Assembly (NCBI RefSeq): GCF_002967715.1
Contig: NZ_PUIA01000042.1
Location: forward strand, 1-64,000
DNA: 64,000 bases
Source: Blastopirellula marina
GTDB lineage: Bacteria > Planctomycetota > Planctomycetia > Pirellulales > Pirellulaceae
Direction of reading: 5' to 3'
This document shows, one piece after another, positions 24,538 to 33,767 of the stretch. A program made the position numbers and the translations under genes. Every line of letters starts with the position of its first letter. Within the stretch, counting starts at the first letter, position 1. The notes under the pieces are model-generated. The model ran no database searches. It saw only the letters and a list, made by a program, of their open reading frames with translations, and had not been told where the DNA came from.

Positions 24538-25965
24538 TTAAACCTTCAGCTCTTCGTTCTCGAGCGTGACGCTGGCGTAACGATCGCGGATCGGCTGGAT
24601 GATGTCGGCCAGGAAGTCGTCGACTTGCTCGGGGGCTCGGCCGACGTAGTTGAGCGGTTCCAGGATTTCTTCAGCGTCGAATTCAGGGAATGCCGGGTCG
24701 GCTTGGATACGGGCCAGCATGTCGTTGTCGAGCCCTTCCTGCTTGATGCGTTCTCCCGCTTGGCGCGAGTAAACACGAATCTTTTCGTGCAGGTCCTGAC
24801 GATCGCCCCCTGCTTTCACGGCGGCCATCATGATGTTTTCGGTCGCCATGAACGGCAGCTCTTCGGCCAGGTGACGCTTGATCAGGGCAGGGTACACAAC
24901 CATCCCGTTACAAACGTTGGCCAGAATAATCAGGATGGCATCGATACCTAGGAACGAAAGCGGCAGGCTCAAGCGGCGATTGGCGCTATCGTCCAAGGTG
25001 CGTTCCATCCACTGCGTGGCGAGTGTGTTGGCACCGTTGGCCTGGTTGCTGATCACGTAACGAGCGAGCCCGCAGATGCGTTCGCTGCGCATGGGGTTCC
25101 GCTTGTACGGCATGGCCGACGAGCCGATTTGATCCTTTTCGATCGGTTCTTCCAGTTCGCGGCGATGGGCCAGAATACGGATGTCAGTGGCGATCTTGTG
25201 AGCCGACTGGGCAATGCCGCTCAGGCAGTCGAGGACCTGGGTATCGACCTTGCGCGAATAGGTCTGGCCGGTGACGGCGTACAACTGATCGAAGCCCATC
25301 TTCTCGGCGACACGCTTTTCGAGCTTCTTGACCAGGTCGTGATTCCCCTGGAACAGTTCGAGGAAGCTGGCCTGGGTGCCGGTCGTTCCTTTGGTGCTGC
25401 GGAAACGAAGCAGGGCCAACCGGTGTTCGACTTCTTCCAGGTCCAACACCAGGTCGTAGCACCACAGCGTAGCGCGTTTGCCGATGGTCGTGGGCTGGGC
25501 CGATTGCAGGTGGGTAAAGCCAAGGCAGGGGAGGTCGCGGTACTGCTTGGCGAAATCGGCCAGCATGTAAATGCAGCGAACCAGACGATCGCGAACCAGC
25601 TCCAACGATTCTCGCAGAAGAATCAGGTCGGTGTTGTCGGTCACGAAGCAGCTGGTTGCGCCCAGGTGAATGATTGGCTTGGCGATCGGTGCCGCTTCGG
25701 CGAACGTTTCAACGTGGGCCATCACATCGTGCCGACGGCGTTTTTCGTGCTTGGCAGCCAGGTCGAAATCGATGTTGTCGAGGTTGGCCCGCATCGCTGC
25801 GAGCTGCTCGTCGGTAATCGACAGCCCAAGCTCTTGTTCCGATTCGGCCAGGGCCAGCCACAGCCGCCGCCAGGTGGAATGTTTCTTCTGCGGACTCCAC
25901 AAAAAGCTCATGTCCCGCGAGGCATACCGAGAGATCAACGGGTTTTCGTATTGTTCGTAGGACAC
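24538..25965 (-). CDS. purB: Adenylosuccinate lyase
   Basis: 475 aa, the usual length. Family motifs: [30 protein letters not shown], the catalytic-His block [16 protein letters not shown], and the fumarase/lyase signature [14 protein letters not shown]. It catalyses two steps of purine synthesis: cleavage of SAICAR to AICAR and of adenylosuccinate to AMP, releasing fumarate. It belongs to the longer, eukaryote-like branch ([20 protein letters not shown] start). Stands alone; ends 64 bp from the convergent fur gene, with a REP-like palindrome between (24487-24516). Confidence 0.95.
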   Translation of the reverse strand: MSYEQYENPLISRYASRDMSFLWSPQKKHSTWRRLWLALAESEQELGLSITDEQLAAMRANLDNIDFDLAAKHEKRRRHDVMAHVETFAEAAPIAKPIIHLGATSCFVTDNTDLILLRESLELVRDRLVRCIYMLADFAKQYRDLPCLGFTHLQSAQPTTIGKRATLWCYDLVLDLEEVEHRLALLRFRSTKGTTGTQASFLELFQGNHDLVKKLEKRVAEKMGFDQLYAVTGQTYSRKVDTQVLDCLSGIAQSAHKIATDIRILAHRRELEEPIEKDQIGSSAMPYKRNPMRSERICGLARYVISNQANGANTLATQWMERTLDDSANRRLSLPLSFLGIDAILIILANVCNGMVVYPALIKRHLAEELPFMATENIMMAAVKAGGDRQDLHEKIRVYSRQAGERIKQEGLDNDMLARIQADPAFPEFDAEEILEPLNYVGRAPEQVDDFLADIIQPIRDRYASVTLENEELKV

Positions 25966-26629
25966 GTGGAGTTCCCTTGTATGGATTCGAGTTGGCGTCT
26001 GAACCGATTGATTTTAGCGGAAAACGGGGCGTCTCGGCAGGGTATGTTCACCAGGAGATTGCGACGGGGCAGGGGGGAGGCGATGGGACACTGCGGGGAC
26101 AGGAACCGATCTGGAAGAGAGGAAGTTATTAACCGCGGATAACACGGATGGACGCGGATCTGAGGAGTATGGGCGGGGTTGAGAAGTGTGAGTTTGAGTG
26201 AGCTTGGGATTGAATGGCGAGAAAAGTGTGTGCGCGCACAAATCCGATCCCCTCGCCCCGGCGGGGAGAGAGTTCGGGTGTGTTTCGCCAGCAGGCATTC
26301 CAATGGAAGACGTAGGGTGCGAACAGCGCAGCCAGTCGCACCCGGCACAACGCTAACCCGCGGCCTTGGAGATGAAGATTGTCCATTATGGCAACGCCAT
26401 GTTCGCGCGCAATCTTCTTCTCGCCAGCCCCAAAGGGGCGACCGTTCATAGCCAGGGGTGGAAACCCCTGGTACCCGTGCCACCAACATCGAGTCCCAAG
26501 CCCCAAGGGGGCGGCCGAGTGTGCGCGCACCGGTTCGGCCGCCCTTTCAGGGCTTAAGATGTTTTAATGAGATCGCTTTCCAGGGGCTGCCGCCCCTGGC
26601 TATGAACGGTCGCTCCGTTGGAGCTGACA
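25966..26629. other. Repeat-rich intergenic region
   Basis: 664 bp upstream of purB without a convincing gene. It holds a REP-like palindrome (about 26248-26275) and an inverted-repeat unit (26438-26613). Short open frames in it overlap each other on both strands and have no coding character. Confidence 0.5.
26438..26613. repeat. 176-bp element with 21-bp perfect terminal inverted repeats
   Basis: The left arm (26438-26458, begins GCGACCGTTCATAGCC) is the exact reverse complement of the right arm (26593-26613). The left arm continues into a local hairpin (CCAGGGGTGGAAACCCCTGG), and the interior carries a further inverted repeat around GGCGGCCGAGTG..CGGTTCGGCCGCC. Small size, no gene and terminal inverted repeats fit a MITE or a compound REP/BIME. 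No obvious target-site duplication was seen. Confidence 0.6.
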
Positions 26630-27604
26630 TTAGCTTGGCGGGCCGCGTTCGTTGGCATGAGGCGTTTCGTGTTTAAACTCGACGGTCGGCTCGTCGATCG
26701 GCTTGGCAGATGACGCGTGAACCAACTCGCCAGATGAAACGTTGCTCAACGTTTCGGACGACACACCAGACGACTCCCCGGGTGCCACACCCAAGTCTGC
26801 TTGGGCGTGCGGAGCGCCGGTTGGCAGTTCATGCGTATCCAATGTCGGGACGTTCGCATTCGCTTCACTTAGCAAACGTGTTGCCGTTAGCGCTGGTTGT
26901 CGTGGTTGCGTTTTGAAGGGCTGGAGCTCCGGGTTCAACTCGAACAACTCTTGCTCCAACCGATCCAGCTCGGCCTGCTTCGCGCAGATCTCGCCCTGCA
27001 GTTGCCGGTCCAGCTTCTGCAATCGGTAATAGGTCCACGCATAGAGCCGCGCCAGCTCGTACGTCCACGCCTCTTCGGGCGGGCGTTTCATGCGTCGTAG
27101 TTGCCATTCCCGTTCGCGCGTGTTGTCGTCGCGTTCACGCGGTGCTCGGTACGCAGGGGGCTTTCGCGGTTTCTTGGCCTGGGGAACGACCCAGGGTGGT
27201 CGCATGTCGGGGAACTGGTGGGCCGCGACTTCGGGATCGATCGGTTCGACGAGCGGGTCTGCCCGGTACGTTAGCCGGTTGGGGTCTGGCACGTAGACGA
27301 ATGGTTCCGGCGGCGGTTCTTCCTCTTGCGGTGGTTTGTGATCGCCCCGTTCTTCGGCTTCTTGCCGGGCAATCATCTCTTCCAGGGCCGCGCATGTTCG
27401 CCGCGGGTCCCCTTTGGGGGAGACGCGGACCTGGTTGGCCTGCTGGAAGATGGTCATCTCTTCGATCGGTCGATCGGGGATGACCATGAGCACCTCACCA
27501 CAGCAGGGGCAGATGATGCGGTTCCCATCGCGCACGGCAACCTGCGGAGTCTGGCTATGATGGCCGGCTCCGTGTTGTTTAGGTTGGGGGTCGGGATGGG
27601 ACAT
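26630..27604 (-). CDS. Hypothetical protein with zinc knuckle and coiled coil
   Basis: 324 aa from the ATG at 27604 (MSHPDPQPKQ..), with AAGAAA upstream; the frame continues to 27664, but that part is made of the palindromic repeat. Near the N-terminus NRIICPCCGEVLMVI is a CxxC knuckle. The middle is Pro/Arg-rich, then a helical region (WTYELARLYAWTYYRLQKLDRQL..LDRLEQELFEL) with coiled-coil character. The last 70 residues are low-complexity, Ser/Glu-rich, and partly encoded by a dispersed repeat (26776-26811). No known domain. The C-terminal tail may be a recent addition by repeat insertion. Confidence 0.5.
   Translation of the reverse strand: MSHPDPQPKQHGAGHHSQTPQVAVRDGNRIICPCCGEVLMVIPDRPIEEMTIFQQANQVRVSPKGDPRRTCAALEEMIARQEAEERGDHKPPQEEEPPPEPFVYVPDPNRLTYRADPLVEPIDPEVAAHQFPDMRPPWVVPQAKKPRKPPAYRAPRERDDNTREREWQLRRMKRPPEEAWTYELARLYAWTYYRLQKLDRQLQGEICAKQAELDRLEQELFELNPELQPFKTQPRQPALTATRLLSEANANVPTLDTHELPTGAPHAQADLGVAPGESSGVSSETLSNVSSGELVHASSAKPIDEPTVEFKHETPHANERGPPS
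26776..26811. repeat. 36-bp inverted repeat, right-hand copy inside a CDS
   Basis: This copy pairs with 27635-27670 with one mismatch in 36. Its centre is a hairpin (CCCAAGTCTGCTTGGG). It lies in the 3' part of the hypothetical gene 26630-27604 and encodes the stretch GAPHAQADLGVAPG of the protein. Confidence 0.7.
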
Positions 27605-27953
27605 TTTTCTTTTGGGTTGAGTGGAAATGGTGTTCGCACGCCCAAGCAGACTTGGGCGTGGCACCCGGGGAGTTGTGTGAGACTCGCGGGTTCCCCTTAA
27701 GATATGTGAACATGTGTATACATGTCAAATGTTTGGGGGAGATTTTTTGGAAGATAGTTTTTGTGTGCTCTTATCCGCGTAAGTCTGCGTGATCCGCGGT
27801 TCTCTTTCTGTGCCTATCTGTGTTCATCCGTGTGATCTGTGGTTGGTTCTCTGTTCGCATCCAATGGGAATTGGGCCGTTTCCTGGCAAAGAAACGCATT
27901 GCCGCCGCGAATACCTTTTCGCTGCGCTCTTACTCTGCGAATCGGGGGGAACG
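27605..27953. other. Intergenic region between divergent genes
   Basis: 349 bp. Apart from the 36-bp repeat copy at 27635-27670 there is an AT-rich stretch (about 27700-27770) that may hold promoters for both flanking genes. Its ATCCGCG..GATCCGCGG-like runs are short and I see no gene or RNA. Confidence 0.4.
27635..27670. repeat. 36-bp inverted repeat, upstream copy
   Basis: Reverse complement of 26776-26811 with a single mismatch; sits just upstream of the start of the hypothetical gene. Together the two copies bracket 823 bp. Core CCCAAGCAGACTTGGG. Dispersed REP-like element or transposon-end remnant. Confidence 0.7.
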
Positions 27954-28562
27954 ATGCAATTTTGGTCTGTCATTGGCTGGGGCCTTTTGTTTGTCGGGAT
28001 TGCCTTCTGCGCTTTTGTGGTTGATCGTGATCGGAGCATTCGCGATCAGCGGAATCAAGAAGCGCGTTCCGAGAGGAAACGTCGCACGAACCGTTTTTCG
28101 TGGCGGATGGTGACTAGCAAGATCACGCAGATGGGCACGGTTGCCTGGGCACTGTTGTTTGTGGGGCTGATTGCGGTCGGGCTTATCCCGTTTATCGTGC
28201 CCTTGGTGCTGATCACGCTGCTGGGCCTGAGCGTGGGGTGGTTTGTGCAGGATCTAATTCGTGAAGGGAAGCTGTGGCGGAAGACGAAGCACACGGTGCG
28301 ATCGCTCGGCTTTGGCCTCCGGCACATGATGGCCTTTCTGACGATTTTGGGAGTGACGGCCGGCGTGGTCAGGGCTCGCTACCCGCAAGCATCGATAACC
28401 GAACTCGCGCTGACGATGATGTTCTTTACGGTGATCGTGTCGCTGTTGGTCGGGGTCGCGTACCTGGGTGTCGACACGCTCCTGTTCGGCCGAGGCTCGG
28501 GAAGAAGAGCGAACCGGTTGCGTGAGATTGAGAAGCGGCGGGAAGATGAGGATTTTTCGTAG
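27954..28562 (+). CDS. Membrane protein of unknown function
   Basis: 202 aa from the ATG at 27954, which follows GGGGGGA; a longer frame from 27789 has no support. About five hydrophobic segments: WSVIGWGLLFVGIAFCAFVV, VAWALLFVGLIAVGLIPFIV, LVLITLLGLSVGWFV, AFLTILGVTAGVV and MMFFTVIVSLLVGVAYLGV, separated by Arg/Lys-rich loops. It ends in a charged tail (NRLREIEKRREDEDFS). No family recognised. Flanked on the right by a REP-like palindrome (28611-28652) and a convergent HD-domain gene. Confidence 0.55.
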   Translation: MQFWSVIGWGLLFVGIAFCAFVVDRDRSIRDQRNQEARSERKRRTNRFSWRMVTSKITQMGTVAWALLFVGLIAVGLIPFIVPLVLITLLGLSVGWFVQDLIREGKLWRKTKHTVRSLGFGLRHMMAFLTILGVTAGVVRARYPQASITELALTMMFFTVIVSLLVGVAYLGVDTLLFGRGSGRRANRLREIEKRREDEDFS

Positions 28563-28610
28563 GGTCTCATGTCATTGTCGGTCGTGGAGCGAGTCCATGG
28601 TTCTATGGTT

Positions 28611-28652
28611 TGTCCCTCACCCTGGCCTTCTCTCCGGCGGGGTGAGAGGACG
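28611..28652. repeat. REP-like GC-rich palindrome
   Basis: CCTCACCC..CTCTCCGGCGGGGTGAGAGG forms an imperfect hairpin between the convergent ends of the membrane-protein gene and the HD-domain gene. Same family as the copies at 16816, 24487 and 26248. Confidence 0.45.
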
Positions 28653-28661
28653 GGAGAGAGT

Positions 28662-30065
28662 CTACATATTCGTCAAATCATCTACCGCGTGGTTGCCTAC
28701 CAGTCGATCGAGCGCCGACGCCAGCTTTGGTGCCAGGGACGCATCCTGGGCGTAGATCCGGCAGATGACGCGGCTGACTGGGAGCGAGCGGAAGATCTTG
28801 TCGGTGGTGAGCTCTTTGATCTTCTTTTGAGCTCCGTCGTACATGAAGTTCTGGTGGTCGCTGGGGCCGCGGGTGTTGGGGCGGAAGACGGTTCGGTTCA
28901 GGGCGATCTTCAGCGGGATCTCTTTCAGTTCGGCCGGTAGCACTTCGCGCAGTGCTGTCAGGGCAAAGTTTTCGCTGCGGAAGATGGTCATCTCCTGACT
29001 TTCCCCTTCGTCGAAGCGGAGGGAGCGTTCGCAGATGAATCGCCAGGGGATGTTGCGGCTGAGCAGGTCTTTCCATTTGCGGCCGACCTCGGCCTGGTGA
29101 GGGTCTGCGGATTGATGCCAGCGGGCCGCATCGACTAGCAGGCTGAACTCGGTGAAGCCTTGGTAGGCGGCGAGGTTCTCGATGGGGTTGCCAGGGAACA
29201 TCCAGGGGCGGCTTTCGGCGAACAGGTCTTCGAGCGTCTTATCGATCGCCATCACTTCGCGGTGGAAGTAAACGGTTTGGAAAAGCTCTGCCCGGACGTT
29301 CATGAAGCGGATCAGCGCTGCCATGCCGCGTTCGTGGATGGTGAGACCTTTTTCCGTGAAAAAGCTGTAACGGATCAGCCGTTCCAAGTCGTACGACTGC
29401 TGGCTGTAGCCGGTCATGTAGGCATCGCGGAGGACGAAGTCCATGTTGTCGATCGTGTAAATGCCGCTGAGCAGGCTACGGAGAAAACTGAGCCACTGCG
29501 GGCGATCGGCTTCGTCCCCCTGCTTGGGACGCTGAATCATCCAGGAAATGTGTTCGGGATTGATGTGTTCGTGGTCTTCCATCTGCGAGTAGGGATTCCG
29601 CCGCAGTTGGGAAAGGAGGTCCCCCAGTTCGTGCTGGATGATATGGGCCCCGAGCGATTCGTGCGTCAGGCCGAAGTGCTGGAGGAAGTGGCTGTCGAAG
29701 AAGTGGCCGAACGGCCCGTGGCCGACGTCGTGCAATAGGCCTGCCATTCGCAGGAGAGATTCGACGTGGCCGCGAGAAGGGGTGTCGGGGCAGACTTCCT
29801 TCAGGCTGGGATACAGTTGATTGATCAGCCGGCTGGCCAGGTGCATCACCCCGAGGATGTGCTGAAAGCGGGTATGCTCGGCGGTGGGATAGACCCACCA
29901 GGCCGTTTGTAGCTGGTGAATCTGCCGCATCCGCTGGAGCCAGGGATGATCGATGATGGTGCGTTCGGTGACCTCGCCCGGGGAAGTTCCTTCCGAAACG
30001 AAGGGAACATATCCGTGAATGGGATCGTAGCAGAGGGACTCGGCGGCAAATTTATCGAGATTCAC
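28662..30065 (-). CDS. HD-domain phosphohydrolase (dNTPase/SAMHD1-like)
   Basis: 467 aa. The N-terminus (YDPIHGYVPF, IDHPWLQRMRQIHQLQTAWWVYPTAEHTRFQHILGV) and LLHDVGHGPFGHFFD contain the His..His-Asp..Asp residues that bind the metal of HD hydrolases. The order and the R/Q-rich motif between them are those of SAMHD1/dGTPase-like proteins (COG1078 type), which hydrolyse deoxynucleoside triphosphates. Such enzymes control dNTP pools and in some cases restrict phage; which applies here is not shown. Divergently transcribed from the next gene; lone unit. Confidence 0.82.
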   Translation of the reverse strand: MNLDKFAAESLCYDPIHGYVPFVSEGTSPGEVTERTIIDHPWLQRMRQIHQLQTAWWVYPTAEHTRFQHILGVMHLASRLINQLYPSLKEVCPDTPSRGHVESLLRMAGLLHDVGHGPFGHFFDSHFLQHFGLTHESLGAHIIQHELGDLLSQLRRNPYSQMEDHEHINPEHISWMIQRPKQGDEADRPQWLSFLRSLLSGIYTIDNMDFVLRDAYMTGYSQQSYDLERLIRYSFFTEKGLTIHERGMAALIRFMNVRAELFQTVYFHREVMAIDKTLEDLFAESRPWMFPGNPIENLAAYQGFTEFSLLVDAARWHQSADPHQAEVGRKWKDLLSRNIPWRFICERSLRFDEGESQEMTIFRSENFALTALREVLPAELKEIPLKIALNRTVFRPNTRGPSDHQNFMYDGAQKKIKELTTDKIFRSLPVSRVICRIYAQDASLAPKLASALDRLVGNHAVDDLTNM

Positions 30066-30345
30066 CCTTACTCCTTTGGGGTTAATTGGTCAGGCGGCGG
30101 CTAGCAGAGCTTGCACCAGATTCGCTAGTTTCGCAGAATCAGGGAGATTCGTTAATTGGATTAATCGCTACATCTTATAGATGACGGTTACCGTTTTAGC
30201 ATCAGATGCGTGGAACCGAGGTAGTTCCAAGACGGAATTTTAAACGCATTTGCCGATAGAAATAGCACCTCGGATTTTCCCGAATGTACGACAGGCAGCC
30301 CTTTGGGGAAATCCGTTTCACTCAGGCGGAGGAGTTTTGATTGTG

Positions 30346-32274
30346 ATGCAGGCATATCGCTGGGCGCGGCTCGCCCTACTTTGCGTAGGTATTTTCTCAT
30401 TTGCTCAGCCACAAGTACAAGCTGCCCCTGCGGCGGCGACGGTACTTCCTCAAACCATTAAAAGCTACGTTTCGATCCCTGATTACGATCAGGCCTCCGC
30501 GCATTTCGACGAAACGCAGATCGGTAAAATGATGGCCGACCCGGTCATGAAGCCGTTTACGGACGATCTGAAAGAGCAAATCAAGCAAAAGCTGATCGCC
30601 GGCGGCGTGAAACTGGGCATCAACCTGGATGACCTGAAAGACGTTTACGCCGGGGAAATCTGCTTTGCCAACGACCAGCCCAACGGCGAGAAGTCGGACG
30701 GCGTGGTGCTGACGGTCGATGTGACCGCCAAGAAGGCCCAGGTCGATGCTTTGCTGGCCAAGATCACCCAGCACCAGAAGGCCAACGGTGCCAAAGAGTC
30801 GAAAGTGACCATCGCTGGGGTGGCTGCCACTAAGTTCGATCTTCCGCCTAGTGCCGAAAAGCCTGGTCCGAACGAAGCCTACTATGCCGTTTCGCAAGAC
30901 CTGCTGGTCGCGACCGACTCTGAAGCGACCCTGAAGTACATCCTGGAATCGATCGCTGCTGCCAAGCAAGATAACCTGGCTTCGCTGGAAGCGTTCAAGG
31001 CTGTCCTGGCCCGGGCTGCTGAAGGCCGCGGACCCGAAACCTACGACTTCGAATGGTTCGTCGAGCCGTTTGGCTATGCCGAAGTGATCCGCTCGCAGCA
31101 AGGTGGCCGTAAGAAACGCGGTACCGACATGCTGCACCTGCTGCGGAATCAAGGTTTTGACGCCGTGAAGGGGCTGGGTGGTTACGTGAACTTCGTGGTC
31201 GCCAACGATGGCGACCAGATGGAAATGGTGCACAGTTCGTTCGTGTACGCTCCGCAAGATCCTAAGGCCGAGGCCGGCGAACGCTTCCGCCTGGGGGCTC
31301 GCGTGTTGAACTTCCCGAACGATCAGAACTTCCAGCCGCACAACTGGGTTCCGAATGAAATCGCCACGTTCATGGACTTCCGCTGGAACGTGCAAGACGC
31401 GTTCAAGTTCAGCGAAACGATCGTCAACGAATACGCCGACGACGAGATCTTTGACGAGCTGATCGAAAGCTTGGAAAAAGACCCAGCCGGCCCGAAGGTG
31501 GACGTCGTCAACCAGATCGTCAAACACCTGGACGACAAGGTTTGCATGTTGGTCGACGTGAAGACGCCGATCACGCCGCAGTCGGAACAGCGTCTGGTGG
31601 CCGTGCATCTGCTGAACTCCGCCCCGGTGAAAGCGGCCATCACGCAGATCATGCAGCAAGACCCCAACGCCGAAAAGCATGCGGTGGGTGACGAAGAGAT
31701 CTGGGAAATCCACGAAGAGGAAGAAGAAATCCCGACGCTGGTCATCAGTGGTCCTGGCTTCCCGGATGCGTTTGCTGCCAACAATCAGTTTACCCAGGGT
31801 GACGCCAATAAGCCGAAGATTCCCAACGCTGCCGTTTCGGTGGTGGGTGACTGGGTTTTCTTTGCCAACAACAAAGAGCTGATCAAGAAGGTCATCCTGA
31901 CCAAGCAGGCCGGTGCTGGTGCCAACTTGTTGGAACAGGCCGCCGACTATCAACGCATGAGCAAAGCCCTGCAGGTTCTGGGTAGCGGTGTCGATAGCTT
32001 CCGTCACTTTGGACGCACCGATCAGGCTGCCCGCGTCACGTACGAACTGATGCAGCAAGGCAAGATGCCGGAATCGGAATCGGCCTTGGGCAAGATCATC
32101 AACGAACTGTGGAGCATGGGTCAGGAAGACGAACAGGCCAAACGCCAGCAGCAGATCGACGCCAGCAAGTTGCCCCCCTTCGCCCAGGTTGAAGGTTACC
32201 TTGGCCCAACGGGTGCCTATGGCCGCACCGAAGACAACGGCTGGTACGTCAGTGGTGCGATGCTGAAGAAATAG
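30346..32274 (+). CDS. Secreted hypothetical protein
   Basis: 642 aa from the ATG at 30346 (or the GTG one codon earlier, 8 nt after GGAGGAG). A signal peptide (MQAYRWARLALLCVGIFSFAQPQVQA) leads into a long soluble protein with repeated alpha/beta pattern, motifs such as KSYVSIPDYDQASAHFD, and VGDWVFFANNKELIKKVI and a C-terminal YLGPTGAYGRTEDNGWYVSG. I recognise it as a planctomycete-type conserved unknown (DUF3352-like in general layout), with no catalytic motif visible. It is well expressed in appearance: strong ribosome binding site and a strong terminator behind it. Confidence 0.65.
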   Translation: MQAYRWARLALLCVGIFSFAQPQVQAAPAAATVLPQTIKSYVSIPDYDQASAHFDETQIGKMMADPVMKPFTDDLKEQIKQKLIAGGVKLGINLDDLKDVYAGEICFANDQPNGEKSDGVVLTVDVTAKKAQVDALLAKITQHQKANGAKESKVTIAGVAATKFDLPPSAEKPGPNEAYYAVSQDLLVATDSEATLKYILESIAAAKQDNLASLEAFKAVLARAAEGRGPETYDFEWFVEPFGYAEVIRSQQGGRKKRGTDMLHLLRNQGFDAVKGLGGYVNFVVANDGDQMEMVHSSFVYAPQDPKAEAGERFRLGARVLNFPNDQNFQPHNWVPNEIATFMDFRWNVQDAFKFSETIVNEYADDEIFDELIESLEKDPAGPKVDVVNQIVKHLDDKVCMLVDVKTPITPQSEQRLVAVHLLNSAPVKAAITQIMQQDPNAEKHAVGDEEIWEIHEEEEEIPTLVISGPGFPDAFAANNQFTQGDANKPKIPNAAVSVVGDWVFFANNKELIKKVILTKQAGAGANLLEQAADYQRMSKALQVLGSGVDSFRHFGRTDQAARVTYELMQQGKMPESESALGKIINELWSMGQEDEQAKRQQQIDASKLPPFAQVEGYLGPTGAYGRTEDNGWYVSGAMLKK

Positions 32275-32309
32275 TTCGCTGCTTTTGATAGCGACTAAGA
32301 ATAGAAAAG

Positions 32310-32338
32310 AGCCTCGGCCACTGGCCGGGGCTTTTTTT
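32310..32338 (+). terminator. Rho-independent terminator
   Basis: Ten-base-pair stem AGCCTCGGCC / GGCCGGGGCT with a 3-nt loop and seven T after it, 35 bp downstream of the secreted-protein gene. Confidence 0.88.
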
Positions 32339-32427
32339 ATGCGCGGAAAATGTTTCGTCGTGCTGCCGGACTCGTTACGATTTGGTCTTTGCCGGTAACA
32401 AATCCCGAACAGTCCTCAGGCATATCA

Positions 32428-33747
32428 ATGGCAAACGAAGACCGCTCTGGCAGAGCTCAGCAAATTGAGCAGCTTGAAAAGCATCTTGGTGTTTCGCTGT
32501 CAGAGGTGTTGGCTGGTCTCTATCGCAATGCCGCCCACGAAGCCGAGGCGAGTGGGATTCGCCTGATGCGTGTTGAGGAGGTCATCGACGAGGTTGATGC
32601 GTTTGCAGCGGTGATGCCTCTTTTGGGCGGCGTTCCTTTCTTCACCGACGACAACGGTAGCTACCTGTTCGTACATCTGACCGGCCCGCTGGAAGGACGC
32701 GTGTCGGTGTTGATGGAAGGGTATCCGTACTGCGTCGCGTTTCGTTCGGTGCCGTCGCTGCGCGAGCAGCTTGACGCGGTCGCTGACGACGACTGGGAAG
32801 AGAGCCTGTGTGGCGACTACTTCACCGGTGGTTTGAAGTTTGAACCGCGGCAGGCAACATCTCAGGAGATCGCCGCCGATCGTCAGGCCCGCCAGCAGCT
32901 ACGCGAGTTATTGCAGAGGGAACGGGAGGTCGATTCGTATGACCAAGGGCACGATGATGTCTACACGGCCAATATCATCGCGCTGACTCCGTGGGAAGAT
33001 GCCCAGTCGGTTCGAGAGTTCCTGTCGGGCGAGCACTCGAACCCGTTTGCCATCGAGTGGGCAGGCTACGCTGGCGAACGTTTGCTCGACGAACTTGCTG
33101 GGATCGCTGGAACCTACCAGTGTGGGCTCGCCTATCTTTCGCTGGCCCAGATTGGTACGGCCAAAGCCAAGCAGGTACTTTTCGACCAGGTCGAGCGATG
33201 CCCCAAGGGACACGAAACGAGTCTCGCCCAGGCACTGCACTCGATCGGCGTACCAACACGACATGAGATCGCGGATAAGCAGAAGCATACGTACCTGGTT
33301 CAGCCGTCGCCGGAAGAGGATTGGCAGATCGTGGGAACTTCCCACATCGTCAAACGGAAAGTCGCTGAGCCGATTGTGATCTGGAATGCCAAGAACCAGC
33401 ACAACGTGAGTGTCTCGTTAGCCCTCACGCCGCTGGCGATCGAGCAGTTGAAGCGGCAAGTCGAAAGCAGCCCAGAGCCGGAGAAGGCGTGGGTGCGGTG
33501 GCAATTCATTTCACGACTCAGTTCGCAGTATGGCCAGAAGGTTGGCTTCAAGGTGACCAAGCTGATCTCGCCGAAGATGAAGCGACACGAGGCCCCGTAC
33601 TTTCGCCTGGTCATCGATCCGGAGACGCTCGAAGAGCTCGACCAAGTCGGGCGGTATGGTTTGGGGAGCTCGGAGTGCACGCGGTTTGTGTTCGACTACG
33701 TGGAAGGTGCCGACGGTGTGCCTGGGTTTGTTTGGCTGCGTGATTAA
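32428..33747 (+). CDS. SMI1/KNR4-like (SUKH) protein with long C-terminal region
   Basis: 439 aa from the ATG at 32428 (MANEDRSGRAQQ..); a frame from 32350 adds 26 residues with no conserved look. Residues about 15-120 (LEKHLGVSLSEVLAGLYR, LMRVEEV, PFFTDDNGSYLFVHLTGPLEGRV, VAFRSVPSL) fit the SUKH fold, which is common in immunity proteins and intracellular regulators. The rest contains a HEAT-like region and a C-terminal alpha/beta part (QVGRYGLGSSECTRFVFDYVEG). It is a lone gene; no toxin is next to it, so an immunity role is not supported. Confidence 0.5.
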   Translation: MANEDRSGRAQQIEQLEKHLGVSLSEVLAGLYRNAAHEAEASGIRLMRVEEVIDEVDAFAAVMPLLGGVPFFTDDNGSYLFVHLTGPLEGRVSVLMEGYPYCVAFRSVPSLREQLDAVADDDWEESLCGDYFTGGLKFEPRQATSQEIAADRQARQQLRELLQREREVDSYDQGHDDVYTANIIALTPWEDAQSVREFLSGEHSNPFAIEWAGYAGERLLDELAGIAGTYQCGLAYLSLAQIGTAKAKQVLFDQVERCPKGHETSLAQALHSIGVPTRHEIADKQKHTYLVQPSPEEDWQIVGTSHIVKRKVAEPIVIWNAKNQHNVSVSLALTPLAIEQLKRQVESSPEPEKAWVRWQFISRLSSQYGQKVGFKVTKLISPKMKRHEAPYFRLVIDPETLEELDQVGRYGLGSSECTRFVFDYVEGADGVPGFVWLRD

Positions 33748-33767
33748 CCTGCGTGCCGATAAAGGGA

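Noticed and set aside
30397-32058. 553-codon open frame on the - strand
   Set aside because: It is a shadow of the secreted-protein gene on the + strand, whose signal peptide, ribosome binding site and terminator are clear. It has no recognisable motif.
32428-33747. SUKH protein as an immunity gene of a toxin system
   Set aside because: No toxin or secretion gene is adjacent, and the protein is much longer than typical SUKH immunity proteins.
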